DNA of 64,000 nt from Edaphobacter flagellatus (GTDB taxonomy: Bacteria > Acidobacteriota > Terriglobia > Terriglobales > Acidobacteriaceae), in NCBI RefSeq assembly GCF_025264665.1, contig NZ_CP073697.1, positions 620,001 through 684,000 of the forward strand, written 5' to 3'. The notes under the pieces were generated by a model. The model was not told the origin of the DNA and did not search any database. It saw only the letters and a program-made list of their open reading frames with translations. How positions within the stretch are numbered: the stretch's first letter is position 1; every line of letters starts with the position of its first letter. Shown here piece by piece: positions 33,090-42,404 of the stretch. The position numbers and the translations under genes are program-made.

Positions 33090-34862
33090 CGTTGGCTAAG
33101 ATCTTCAAGATGAAAGAGATGGTTCCCATGGATCCAACTAAAATCACCACCGCCAATGAAGTTCTCATCCACATCGGTATAAGGATTCGCAGCAGCAATC
33201 TGCAGGATTCCATTTCCGATGGCACCCAGTGTTGGAAAGCCGCGCCCTGCAGTAGCCGGTGTTAGACCGTACTTCGCAGCAAAGTCTTGTGTCAAGGCTC
33301 CGCTCGGAGGTGTGCGCTTCTGATTGACACGTAAAAAGGAGTAACGCCCAGTTGCGATAACGTTTGGCGTAAAGACATGGGTATACCCGACTGCGAGGTC
33401 GTGCGACGCAGTCACGTCTGTCGGAACCTGATTCAACGGATTGCTTGCCGCCAGGGCAAAGTAGCGCGGCCCGCTAAGAGGAGCTTCGCTATAGCGAACG
33501 AATATCTGATCCGAGTTTCCGAAATGATGATCGACACGGACGCTCCAGCGGTTGTCCACATTCGTGACACCCCGCCGATAAACAGCGTTCGTTCCATCGT
33601 TCTGGTAGGCTCCGTCCGGACTATCAAACTTAATATAAGGACCGGGATTCTGCGGGGTCGGCAGCTGCGACATGACATATTGCGCGAAAGGATTCTTCGC
33701 CAACTGCGGTGAGATATCGTCCAGTCCTCCAGGTCCGACGATCTGTCTGGATGCAGCTGAATTCTGCGCACCGTTTGGGAAGCCGTTAGCGTCAACTGTG
33801 CTTGTGTAATAAACTCCGCCAATGCGCGGAGCAGCCAGCGCTGCAGCGTACCCCTGATTCTTAAGAACAGTCTGATTCAGCAGCACCAAGGCATTATGCA
33901 TACGCCCAGCTAGTTCGTCCGGCGTGCTGAAATTACCACGAAATGAAAGAGCATTCTGCATCCTGGCTGGCTCAACACCAACGAAGAAGAAGGTTTTGTC
34001 CCTGCCATCGTAGATGTGTGGAATGCGAACCGGACCACCGACAAAGAATCCGTAGAAGTTTTCGTGTTGCGCATTCGCGGCACTGGATCCAACGGGAAAC
34101 GCGTTGAAGAAGGGGTCTGTGTGCCGCCAGGTTACGCGGCCGTGGTAGTTGCTCGTCCCCGCCTTGCTGGCCTGCACGATCACACCGCCACCGGTACGCC
34201 CATATTTGGCGGAAAGGCCGGTCGTGAGAACGGTCGTCTCCTGCACGATCTGACCTGAGAGATTGATACCCGCCCTGGCATAGCTGGCCTGGGTAATATC
34301 CGACCCGTCGACCAGAATCGAGCTGGTCCCCGGAGGTGCACCACCAACGGAAAGGCTGGCGCCGGGAGTAATAGGGCCGGTCGTGATCGGGGCGTTCTCC
34401 GAGCTCACACCACCAGGAACCGAGGGATCGCCCGTGACTCCGGGCACGAGAAGCACAGCTCCCAAAGCACTGCGCTCTGGATAAGGTAGATCCTGAACGA
34501 TGGCATGATCGACCGTAAGCGAAACCTCCGAGACCGTCGTCGTTGCCTGCAGCCCATCGGAGAAGACCGTTACGTTGTCGCTCGCTGCTCCGACCTTCAA
34601 GGTCGGCGATAGGCTTACATCCTGTGCCGCCCCCAGAACGATCCCTCGCAGAACCTCCGTCTGAAAGCCTGCCTGCTCCACCGTCAAGGTATACGTGCCC
34701 GGATTGAGTGGGCGAACAGTAAATGCACCCTGCTCATTCGTTCGAGAGGTGACGACAACCGATGTCTCATCGTTCTTAACATTTCTCCAACACTGAACAC
34801 AGCTCTTCGGTCCTCATCATTGCTGGAACAACGGCAGAGGCAACCGAAGCATCCGTTGACTT
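33062..34862 (-). pseudogene. fragment of an Oar-like TonB-dependent receptor
   Basis: The open part encodes a plug domain and the first strands of a barrel (NDETSVVVTSRTNEQGAF, LSVGGAPPGTSSILVDGSDI, YGRTGGGVIVQASKAGTSNY, YDGRDKTFFFVGVEPAR). It stops in SWIHGNHLFHLEDLSQRH at 33062, where an intact receptor would continue for about 500 more residues. At the other end the carboxypeptidase-like domain is cut. Its first strand, STDASVASAVVPA, lies in another frame at about 34859-34821, and the main frame hits a TGA at 34814. No start codon with a signal peptide exists. I therefore call a decayed gene, truncated at both ends; an expressed 541-residue product from 34687 is unlikely to work. Confidence 0.8.
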
Positions 34863-35094
34863 CCTTTTGTCAGAAAAATCCATGCAACAACTGAAGCAAT
34901 CCCTTTCTCCTGGCAACTTGAAGCATTTTGAAGTCCTCCTTCGGACAACCCGCCTGGACGGCACTCCTCTGTCTGCCGAAATTGTCGCCAGCCGCACCGA
35001 ATAAGACATGGAACACGATCAGACAGCCTGATTCTGCTTTCCTCTCCGTGCGGGACTCCGCCTGAAGCATCTTCGACTTGCCTAAATACTGGCC

Positions 35095-35110
35095 GTCTTA
35101 ACGTTAAGAC
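35095..35110. promoter_or_regulatory. perfect 16-bp palindrome, candidate operator
   Basis: GTCTTAACGTTAAGAC is fully self-complementary and lies about 146 bp upstream of the VOC-DUF1080 fusion gene. A related imperfect palindrome, CTCTTAACGTATAGAG, lies at 38645-38660 in the divergent gap before the isomerase gene. An ACGT-centred TTTACGTAAA lies at 48236-48245 before the intact receptor gene. Confidence 0.5.
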
Positions 35111-35185
35111 AGTGATCCATAAATATATGACAAATAATGAGTTGACCTCACTTCTTAACGCAGTCAATCCCCGTCCCGGCCTTGA

Positions 35186-35201
35186 CCGTGAATTAACTTG
35201 T
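35186..35201 (+). promoter_or_regulatory. shared motif CSGTKAATTAACTTGY, site 1
   Basis: CCGTGAATTAACTTGT lies 54 bp upstream of the VOC-DUF1080 start. Near-identical sites precede the isomerase gene at 38760 and the TonB receptor at 48019. I found the AATTAACTTG core nowhere else in the window on inspection. It may be a common operator or a promoter-proximal element. Confidence 0.6.
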
Positions 35202-35255
35202 CCCCTCTCCACCCACTGATCGAAAGTCGTTTACGAATTCTAGACTGAGGTCTTC

Positions 35256-37187
35256 GTGAAAATTCGACTTTCGAAATATGCTGCTCTTTTCCTTTTGCCA
35301 GCCCTGTTTCATCCTCACCTCCACGCCCAGGAGAAACCTCGGATCATCGGCATGGCGCACATGGCGTACTACGTCAACGACCTGAAACAAGCCCGTGATT
35401 ACTACGAAGGGTTTCTCGGGTTTCAGGAGGCGTTCACGCTCAAGAATCGGGATGGCTCCGATCACGTCGTCTTTATCAAAATCAATGACCATCAGTTCAT
35501 CCAGCTCTATGCCGAACCGGTCACGAACTACGGCTATATTCACGATGCGGGCTTTGAGACAAACGACGCCAAAGGCATGAGAGACCACTTGGCCTCCATC
35601 GGCATAGCCGTACCGCCTGCCGTCACGAAGAACGAAGAAGGCGACCTGAGCTTTAACCTTACGGAACCATCCGGGTTCACGATCCAAATCATTCAGTACA
35701 TGCCGGGCAGCAAGGTGACGGCAACCAAGGGAAAATTCATGCCGGCCACCCGCATCTCCGACCACATCGACCACATTGGTCTTTTGGTCAAAGACCGGGA
35801 AACCACCTGGAAGTTCTACAGCGATGCCTTTGGGTTCACCAAAGAAGGTGATGGTTCGAAGATGGCGGTACCCGATAGCATAGACCGATTTGAGATTGGT
35901 TGGGAGAAGCGGAAGCCCGAAGAGGCGCGCTTCCACATCAAGGACCACATCTGTCTCTCGAACCCAAATGTGCCGAAGATGACCGCAGAGATCGCGGCCA
36001 AGCCGCAGATGAAACAGTTCCCCGATGCAATTGCCGACGTCCATCAGTTGCCAAATGGGAAGAACGTTGTCGAGATCTACGACCTGAACAAGAATCGTGT
36101 TGAAGTCATGGAGCCTCCGAAGGCAGGGGATGTAGCAATGGCCAGCACAGCTCCTGCAGGCTCTTCATCCGAGACATCCGGCTCGAAAAAGAGTTCGCAA
36201 GGAGGAGCCAAGGGAGCGCCGCGTAAGGTTGAGTTGCCACATCCGTTTTACTGGGCCGCTCCCGATGCTTTACGTGGAGACTGGCAAGGAACCGGTGGCC
36301 TGGTTGCTCAGGTTGTTTCTGTTATGGACAAGATCTATTCCAAGGAAGACCTGATCCCGCAGCAGGACGATAATGCCAAGTACGAGATTCATCTCTTCAA
36401 GCAATTCGATCAACCTCACGATATCCCTGTAGCCGTGCTGAATGGCACACTCGCAAATGGCGTTCTCCCACTTGAAGGCGATGGCTGGACCGGCTTGATC
36501 GAGAACGGCCATCTGATGGCAAAGAATGGCAATCAGAGCATCGATTTGCAACGCATCACACGCCTGTCTCCAACCCTGGGAATGAAACCACCGCAGGGCG
36601 CTATCGTCCTCTTCGACGGAAAGAATATGGACGAGTGGTCCAAAATGATGGAAAAGGAATGGCTAAAGGAAGACGGCCCTTGCAAATGGCACCTTGTTCC
36701 AGGCGATGCCGTAGAGTCCGTCCCGCGCTCTGGCAACTGCATCAGCAAACGAACCTTCGGTGATGCGAAGATCCATGTCGAATTCAGAACGATCGGCGGC
36801 CCAACCAACAGCGGCGTCTATATTCAGGACCGTTACGAGGCAAACATCAACGAGACCTACGGCAGCCTGACAGCCAATCCGAACGGACAGTTCGATAACT
36901 CTATCGCAACCAAGCCGGGGATTCGCGCCTCACGTCCGGTGCTTGAGTGGCAAACCTTCGACATCGATTTCAAAGCCCCGCGATTCGATGCATCCGGCCA
37001 GAAGACTGCAGACGCAAAGGTCACACTCATGCTAAACGGAGAGCCTTTGTACAACGATCACATCCTGGGCCCGGTAACTCTGAACGCCGCAAAGTTAGGT
37101 GAAGCTCCGAAGGGGCCTATCCAGTTGCAGGAACATGGAATGCCCGTACAGTTCAGAAATATCTGGGTATTAGAGACATCCCAATAA
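35256..37187 (+). CDS. secreted VOC-VOC-DUF1080 (3-keto-disaccharide hydrolase) fusion protein
   Basis: A 643-residue multidomain protein. Order: signal peptide about 1-24; VOC (glyoxalase/dioxygenase-fold) domain 1 at 30-155 (MAHMAYYVNDLKQARDYYEG); VOC domain 2 at 168-290 (HIDHIGLLVKDRETTWKFY); a Ser/Gly/Lys linker; a small domain at about 327-440; and a C-terminal PF06439-type domain at 450-643 (GAIVLFDGKNMDEWSK, GGPTNSGVYIQDRYE, EWQTFDIDFKAPRFD). The last family is named 3-keto-disaccharide hydrolase after characterised members. VOC domains bind metals and act on dicarbonyls or enediolates, so a joint role in opening 3-keto sugars is plausible but inferred. The start is a GTG at 35256. The double-VOC protein at 41337 resembles its first half. 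Confidence 0.88.
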   Translation: MKIRLSKYAALFLLPALFHPHLHAQEKPRIIGMAHMAYYVNDLKQARDYYEGFLGFQEAFTLKNRDGSDHVVFIKINDHQFIQLYAEPVTNYGYIHDAGFETNDAKGMRDHLASIGIAVPPAVTKNEEGDLSFNLTEPSGFTIQIIQYMPGSKVTATKGKFMPATRISDHIDHIGLLVKDRETTWKFYSDAFGFTKEGDGSKMAVPDSIDRFEIGWEKRKPEEARFHIKDHICLSNPNVPKMTAEIAAKPQMKQFPDAIADVHQLPNGKNVVEIYDLNKNRVEVMEPPKAGDVAMASTAPAGSSSETSGSKKSSQGGAKGAPRKVELPHPFYWAAPDALRGDWQGTGGLVAQVVSVMDKIYSKEDLIPQQDDNAKYEIHLFKQFDQPHDIPVAVLNGTLANGVLPLEGDGWTGLIENGHLMAKNGNQSIDLQRITRLSPTLGMKPPQGAIVLFDGKNMDEWSKMMEKEWLKEDGPCKWHLVPGDAVESVPRSGNCISKRTFGDAKIHVEFRTIGGPTNSGVYIQDRYEANINETYGSLTANPNGQFDNSIATKPGIRASRPVLEWQTFDIDFKAPRFDASGQKTADAKVTLMLNGEPLYNDHILGPVTLNAAKLGEAPKGPIQLQEHGMPVQFRNIWVLETSQ

Positions 37188-37205
37188 TCGTCATCGTCAC
37201 TCTCT

Positions 37206-38591
37206 CTAAGATCCACTCGACACGAGTGCTTTTGGAGAACGGCTCAAAACAATCGTTACAGAACGGGGGAGACCTCCCCCGTTCTCTGTCTTCAACAGCG
37301 CCTCAAAGTACGGAAATGCCTTTCCGGTTGATCCCATTCTCGAACGCAGCTGTGACATCGAAGACTCATCTCGTAGGAAGTCCAGTGCCGTGCCAATGGC
37401 CGCACCACCTGTACCAGAGATCACGAGGATGTTGCCGGTACCACTCACATTCGGAAGAAACGCAATGCTGGCATAGCCATCATGGGTTTTGGAACCATCG
37501 ACGGTTGATCGGAACTTATCCGCGTCCTGCGCTTTGGCCGTGATATCGATGGGATAGTAACTATCGAGAGAGGGATCATACTTCCATCGCAAGGCAAGAT
37601 ACGAATCGAACGCCTGAATCCATGGATTGGATTGCCGCGTGCCCAACAAAATAATGTTGCCAGATTTGAGCTGACGGAACGAGAAATCCCGTGCAAAGTA
37701 CAGATTGGTGCTCGTTCCAAAAACTTCTCCTACTTGCGACAATCGGCCCACGAGATTGACATCCGAGAAGTTGGACTGCCTCTTCAACAGAAATGATTGG
37801 ACTGCCTTCCGGTCCAGGTGCAAGGATTCCGCCTCATCACCTATCGGATGCAAGTAGCTTCTGTCGAAATACTCTGTTAGAGAAACCTGCTTTCCAGAAA
37901 CCTGCTGATAAAAATCCAACGATGCATCATCCAGCACGATATGGGCAGGGCTGCCCTGCTGAAATATCCCCGACCAGAACTGGCGTACAGTCGCTCCTTG
38001 CAGGGACGAGCTATGTGTTATTTCATTTTTACTTCGAACTAATAAGAATGCACAAAGGGATGCCAGGACTATGGTGAGGAATCCAAAGCCCCATGCGCTT
38101 CGGACTGCGATAGATCTGCTTTTCGCCAGAGAGGCTACGGGCAGCACATGCTCTGGAAATTCTTTCCCTTCTGTCGCGATAGAGGGCATCGAGAAAATTG
38201 GACTCTCAATCGGCTCAGGTAGCTTCGCCGCATTCGGGGCAAGATCGCGCTTGCGAAATATTGGCGCATAGTTCCCCTTTGGAATTTCAATCACCAGACG
38301 TTCGTTTTCGCCTTCTGTCTGAAAATACTCAGCGAGACGCTTTCGCAGAAGCGAGGCATGGACGCGAACAATATTGTCGGCAGCCGTATCGTAGTGCTCC
38401 GGCCGTCCAAAGACTTTGTGTCCTAATTCAAGTTCATGAATATCGTCGACGGACTCGTCGAGTGCCTTGCTACAAAGATACAGAAATAAATCTCTAAGCC
38501 GGGCTGATTTCGCAATCAGATTGCTCGCGACAACTCGATTCACGAGCTCCTTGCATGCCTGCACATCGCAACTTTCCTGCGTATCTATCAC
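37206..38591 (-). CDS. membrane-anchored transcriptional regulator with N-terminal winged-helix-like domain
   Basis: A 461-residue protein. Residues about 1-115 form a DNA-binding-like domain often seen in Acidobacteria (RLRDLFLYLCSKALDES, ELGHKVFGRPEHYDTAADNIV, VHASLLRKRLAEYF), ending in IPKGNYAPIF, a ToxR/OmpR-like wing ending. A Pro-rich stretch leads to one membrane helix at about 172-193 (GFLTIVLASLCAFLLVRS). The C-terminal part should be periplasmic and may sense sugars. The start is a GTG at 38591. It is divergent from the isomerase gene; the 168-bp gap carries two motifs shared with other promoters of the locus, so it is the best candidate for the local regulator. A hairpin lies within its last codons. 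Confidence 0.75.
   Translation of the reverse strand: MIDTQESCDVQACKELVNRVVASNLIAKSARLRDLFLYLCSKALDESVDDIHELELGHKVFGRPEHYDTAADNIVRVHASLLRKRLAEYFQTEGENERLVIEIPKGNYAPIFRKRDLAPNAAKLPEPIESPIFSMPSIATEGKEFPEHVLPVASLAKSRSIAVRSAWGFGFLTIVLASLCAFLLVRSKNEITHSSSLQGATVRQFWSGIFQQGSPAHIVLDDASLDFYQQVSGKQVSLTEYFDRSYLHPIGDEAESLHLDRKAVQSFLLKRQSNFSDVNLVGRLSQVGEVFGTSTNLYFARDFSFRQLKSGNIILLGTRQSNPWIQAFDSYLALRWKYDPSLDSYYPIDITAKAQDADKFRSTVDGSKTHDGYASIAFLPNVSGTGNILVISGTGGAAIGTALDFLRDESSMSQLRSRMGSTGKAFPYFEALLKTENGGGLPRSVTIVLSRSPKALVSSGS
37260..37285. terminator. hairpin inside the 3' end of the regulator gene, between convergent genes
   Basis: AGAACGGGGGA and TCCCCCGTTCT form a perfect 11-bp stem with a 4-base loop. 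It falls in codons near the C-terminus of the regulator (TENGGGLPRS) and 73 bp past the stop of the converging fusion gene. No long U tract follows on either strand, so it may act as a transcript-end stabiliser rather than a full terminator. Confidence 0.5.
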
Positions 38592-38722
38592 GAATTGAAA
38601 CGCTACCTGAATGGCAGAACTATCGTCAACCAGCTTTCAAACCACTCTTAACGTATAGAGCAGCTTCGCAAGTAATTGAACCTAAATAGTCGTCGCCGCT
38701 CAGCGCATATGGAATTGCTATA

Positions 38723-38738
38723 CCGTTAATTAACTTGC
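38723..38738 (+). promoter_or_regulatory. shared motif CSGTKAATTAACTTGY, site 2
   Basis: CCGTTAATTAACTTGC, with an internal perfect palindrome GTTAATTAAC, lies 21 bp before the isomerase frame and inside the divergent gap with the regulator gene. It is preceded directly by GCTATAC, as is site 3 before the TonB receptor. Confidence 0.6.
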
Positions 38739-38759
38739 TGACTCTCCCTTTGGCAAACG

Positions 38760-39791
38760 ATGGTAGCAATGAAGATGGGGGAACTCTTGAAACAAGCTTC
38801 ATCCATGCAAAACTGGACTCGACGGCACTTCCTCGGAGCAGCGGGAACACTCCCTTTCGTCACAATGGCAAGTTTAAAAGCCACGACTCCGCAGGCTGCA
38901 CAGGCCGAAATCAAACCAATATCCAGATCTGGCGGGAAGATGTTGAAGGTCTCCCTCAACGCTTTCTCCTTCAGCCGCCTGTTAAACGCGAAAGTAAAGC
39001 ATGGGCAGGATGGCATCGACCTTTTCGGACTGGTCGACTTCTGCGCTAAGCACAACATCGATGGGATCGATCCAACCGGATACTTTTTCCCCGGTTTCCC
39101 GGACGTTCCTCCGGACTCTTATATCTTCGACCTGAAGCCCAAGGCGTTCGAGTCCGGCGTGGGCATTAGCGGAACAGGTGCCCGGAATAATTTCACGACC
39201 GCCGATAAAGACAAACGAGCAGCCGACATCAAAATCATCAAGGACTGGGTCATCGTCGCCTCAAAGCTTGGCGCGCCCGTGCTTCGTGTCTTTGCCGATA
39301 CGCAGATGCGTAATATGACATGGCACGATGTCGCCAAAGGATTCACCGAGGACCAGGTTCGTGAGTGGATCGCCGACGATCTGCGGGAATGTACTCAGTT
39401 TGGCAAGGATCACGGCGTCATCATCGGTGTCCAGAATCATGGCGACTTCCTGCGCACCAGCGATGACCTGATCAAGCTTGTCGGCCTCGTTGATTCTCCG
39501 TGGTGCGGTGTAATCGTCGACACCGGTTACTTCCGCTCTCCCGATCCCTATGCCGATATGCAGAAGGCCGCACCCTACGCCGTCAACTGGCAGATTAAGC
39601 AAAGCGCATTCGGGGCAGCCAGTGACGTTAAGCTCGATCTGGATCGTTTACTCCGCATCGTGCGTTCCTCCGGCTACAGTGGATATCTTCCGGTTGAGAC
39701 CCTCTCGACTCCAGATAAGCCCTACGATCCATATCAGGTCGTGCCGTCTTTCATCCAGGAGCTGAAAGCAGCGATCGCTCGCAGCGCTTGA
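38760..39791 (+). CDS. Tat-exported sugar phosphate isomerase/epimerase-like TIM-barrel protein
   Basis: A xylose-isomerase-like (PF01261) barrel of up to 343 residues. The Tat signal NWTRRHFLGAAGTLPF starts at about residue 17, followed by AQA-type cleavage sequence. The barrel has FCAKHNIDGIDPTGYF, APVLRVFADTQMRN, IIGVQNHGDFLRTSDDLI and YLPVETLSTPDKPYDP, with acidic and His residues at strand ends as metal ligands. Exported members of this family include lyases or hydratases of 3-keto-glycosides rather than phosphate isomerases, which suits the neighbouring DUF1080 gene. Start choice is uncertain: an ATG at 38760 has no ribosome-binding site, and an ATG at 38805 would put the twin arginines near the N-terminus. 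It leads a five-gene operon. Confidence 0.85.
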   Translation: MVAMKMGELLKQASSMQNWTRRHFLGAAGTLPFVTMASLKATTPQAAQAEIKPISRSGGKMLKVSLNAFSFSRLLNAKVKHGQDGIDLFGLVDFCAKHNIDGIDPTGYFFPGFPDVPPDSYIFDLKPKAFESGVGISGTGARNNFTTADKDKRAADIKIIKDWVIVASKLGAPVLRVFADTQMRNMTWHDVAKGFTEDQVREWIADDLRECTQFGKDHGVIIGVQNHGDFLRTSDDLIKLVGLVDSPWCGVIVDTGYFRSPDPYADMQKAAPYAVNWQIKQSAFGAASDVKLDLDRLLRIVRSSGYSGYLPVETLSTPDKPYDPYQVVPSFIQELKAAIARSA

Positions 39792-39851
39792 TCTAACCTC
39801 GAAACGCCTTCAACCCGAATCCACAAAATCGGCACCGCAAAGGTATCTGCA

Positions 39852-41306
39852 ATGCTCGTACAGACATCATTATCACCAATCAGGCAAGCGCCGCGAGCCA
39901 TTGCAGACACAGGATCGACCATCTCTCCCTCTGGAAGCCGCTACCGCTGGAAGATCTGCGCTCTTCTCTTTTTCGCTACGACGCTGAACTACATGGATCG
40001 GCAAGTGCTTGCACTGCTCAAGCCAACACTTCAAGACCCAATTCGCGGCATCGGTCTCACCGAGGTTCAATTTGCAGCGATCGTATCCATCTTCTCGGCA
40101 GCCTATGCGCTTGGGTTGTTGTTGAGCGGCAGTTTCATCGACAGGGTCGGAACCCGTATTGGCTACGCCGTCGCGTTGATTATCTGGACGGTAGCCTCCA
40201 TGTTGCATTCGCTGGTGGGATACGCTCCCGTCACCAATGCTCTTCATGCACTCGCAATCGATGCGGCTTCCCTCTTGCGGCACATTCCTGGCCTTGGCTC
40301 GGCATCGTGGGTCAATTCGATGGCAAACCTCTCGGGCGCTGTCATTGGCTTCGGTATGGCACGGTTCGTCCTGGGACTCGGCGAAGCCGGGAACTTCCCC
40401 GCAGCCATCAAAGCTGTCGCAGAGTGGTTTCCCAGCAACGAGCGCGCACTGGCTACAGGCATCTTCAACTCGGGCACTAATATTGGCGCCACGCTGGCTC
40501 CATTCGCCGTCGGTTTCCTGCTCTATCGCCTTGGATGGCAGTACGCTTTTCTCGCCACCAGCGTCTTTGCGATGATCTGGCTGGTGCTTTGGTTCGCGCT
40601 TTACCGCAGTCCCGCAGAACATCCGCGCGTCTCGTCTGAGGAGCTCGCATACATCAACAGTGGCGCACCGGTTCAGACCACCTCGAAGATTGCCTGGTCA
40701 CGCCTTGTTCCTCACCGCCAGACCTGGGCCTTCCTTCTGGGCAAAGTCATCACCGATCCCATCTGGTGGTTCTATCTCTACTGGTTGCCTGGGTTTCTTA
40801 ACGCACGCTTCGGGCTATCCATTACAAAGATGGGACTGCCGCTGCTGGTCATCTATAACGTCTGCACCTTCGGCAGTATCTTTGGTGGATGGCTTCCGGC
40901 CAAACTGATCTCCTTGGGATGGACTGTAAATCGCGCGCGGAAGTCGGCAATGCTTCTCTATGCTTTGGCAATTACGCCGATCATGTTTGTCGGCAAGGTG
41001 CATACGCTGTGGCAGGCGGTGGCGCTGATCAGTCTGGCAACCGCAGCTCATCAGGCCTGGTCCGCAAATCTCTTCACGCTGGTCTCGGATATGTTCCCTC
41101 GCCGCGCTGTTGCATCGGTTGTCGGTATCGGCGCATGCGGTGGCTCAGTTTCAATGATGTTCTTTGGATTGTTCATCGGCTTCGTGCTTCAACTCACACA
41201 CGGGAACTATGTTCCTGTATTTCTGTTGGCGGGATCGGCATATCTCGTCGCTATCACCGTCATTCACCTGCTGGCACCGAAGTTGGCACCAGTAGCAGTC
41301 GATTAA
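39852..41306 (+). CDS. MFS transporter, hexuronate/anion:cation symporter (ExuT-like) family
   Basis: A 484-residue carrier with twelve predicted membrane helices. The first helix region is LLFFATTLNYMDRQVLALLKP, a signature of the ACS (ExuT/GudP) family. The loop 2-3 motif is GSFIDRVGTRIGY, and RFVLGLGEAGNFPAAIKAVAEWFP covers helices 4-5. FPRRAVASVVGIGACGGSVSM is near the end. An insertion of about 25 residues after helix 3 (YAPVTNALHALAIDAASLLRH) is unusual. It would import a hexuronate or a sugar-derived anion through the inner membrane. The gene is 60 bp after the isomerase gene and 30 bp before the double-VOC gene, so it probably imports the product made in the periplasm. Confidence 0.9.
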   Translation: MLVQTSLSPIRQAPRAIADTGSTISPSGSRYRWKICALLFFATTLNYMDRQVLALLKPTLQDPIRGIGLTEVQFAAIVSIFSAAYALGLLLSGSFIDRVGTRIGYAVALIIWTVASMLHSLVGYAPVTNALHALAIDAASLLRHIPGLGSASWVNSMANLSGAVIGFGMARFVLGLGEAGNFPAAIKAVAEWFPSNERALATGIFNSGTNIGATLAPFAVGFLLYRLGWQYAFLATSVFAMIWLVLWFALYRSPAEHPRVSSEELAYINSGAPVQTTSKIAWSRLVPHRQTWAFLLGKVITDPIWWFYLYWLPGFLNARFGLSITKMGLPLLVIYNVCTFGSIFGGWLPAKLISLGWTVNRARKSAMLLYALAITPIMFVGKVHTLWQAVALISLATAAHQAWSANLFTLVSDMFPRRAVASVVGIGACGGSVSMMFFGLFIGFVLQLTHGNYVPVFLLAGSAYLVAITVIHLLAPKLAPVAVD

Positions 41307-41336
41307 TTTTCGTATACCTAACGAAAGGTAGCCTTC

Positions 41337-42308
41337 ATGTCCACTCAACGGTACCGCACGTCACTTATGGCTGGCCTTGCGCTCATGCTGTCGCTCCCGG
41401 CACAACTTCCTGCGCAAAACGCAGCCCCTGCACGTCCGAAAATTACGGGTATCTCGCACGCCGCTTACTACGTCTCGGACCTGCAGAAGTCCCTCGCTTT
41501 CTGGCATGACTTCTTCGGCTTCGACGAGTACTACTCGCTGCCCAAAAAAGACAGCAAAGATACCCGCATCGCCTTCATCAAGATCAACGATCAGCAGCAT
41601 GTCGAGCTTTTCAATGAGCCGTCGCCGCATCCGCCCAACATGATGAATCATGTTTGCTTTACCGTCGACAATCTCGAAGCGATGCGCGCTTATCTGCGCT
41701 CGAAAGGCATCGACGTAAAACCGGGAGACGGCAGCAAGACACGGGCCGGCGACTATGCGTTCATGATCAAAGATCCCGACGGCACTCTGATTGAGTTCGT
41801 ACAGACTCTGCCCGATGGCATGGAAGCCAAAGCCGCCGGCAAGTTCGAGCCAAGCACGCGTATCTCTGACAAGATCTACCACGTGGGATTTCTCGTCGGA
41901 AACAGCGAGAAGGCGATGGATTTCTACGGCAAGATTCTCGGCTTTCAGGAGACCTGGCGGGGCGGAGCCAACCCAAAGGAGCTCAGCTGGATCAATATGC
42001 GTGTTCCGGATGGAACCGACTACGTCGAGTTCATGCTCTATCGCAAACTACCTGACACCTTTGGCACCAAAAATCATATGTCTCTGCTGGTGCCTGATGT
42101 GCCAAAGGCCGTTGCTGAACTGCAGTCGCGGCCCACGTTCAAAGACTATGGAAAAGAATTGAAGGTTGCAGTCGGCGTCAATCAGAAACGTCAGGTCAAT
42201 ATCTACGATCCGGATGGAACTCGCGTTGAGCTGATGGAGGGCAATACGATCACTGGCAAGCCAACTCCTCCATCGACGGCTCCGCCACCACCGCCTGCGC
42301 ATGATTAA
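41337..42308 (+). CDS. secreted double-VOC-domain protein
   Basis: A 323-residue protein with a signal peptide at about 1-26 (SLMAGLALMLSLPAQLPAQ) and two VOC domains at 36-155 (ITGISHAAYYVSDLQKSLAF) and 172-295 (KIYHVGFLVGNSEKAMDFY). A Pro-rich tail closes it. The two domains match those of the fusion protein at 35256 in order, spacing and linker (RISDKIYHVGF against RISDHIDHIGL), so the two genes share ancestry. VOC proteins are usually cytosolic dioxygenases, lyases or resistance proteins; export is uncommon. Placement between an MFS carrier and a Tat-exported isomerase suggests a periplasmic step in sugar breakdown. The substrate is unknown. Confidence 0.85.
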   Translation: MSTQRYRTSLMAGLALMLSLPAQLPAQNAAPARPKITGISHAAYYVSDLQKSLAFWHDFFGFDEYYSLPKKDSKDTRIAFIKINDQQHVELFNEPSPHPPNMMNHVCFTVDNLEAMRAYLRSKGIDVKPGDGSKTRAGDYAFMIKDPDGTLIEFVQTLPDGMEAKAAGKFEPSTRISDKIYHVGFLVGNSEKAMDFYGKILGFQETWRGGANPKELSWINMRVPDGTDYVEFMLYRKLPDTFGTKNHMSLLVPDVPKAVAELQSRPTFKDYGKELKVAVGVNQKRQVNIYDPDGTRVELMEGNTITGKPTPPSTAPPPPPAHD

Positions 42309-42404
42309 TTTCGAATGTTCTTCCTTCCAACACGGCTGGGGCTATCACGAAGAGCTCCAGCTTTATTTTGATATGGTGAGTGCATCCCTAAGGAGATGAG
42401 CCCG

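Noticed and set aside
35256..37187. glyoxalase I for methylglyoxal detoxification
   Set aside because: The protein is secreted, has two diverged VOC domains and a fused sugar-hydrolase domain; a cytosolic glyoxalase role does not fit.
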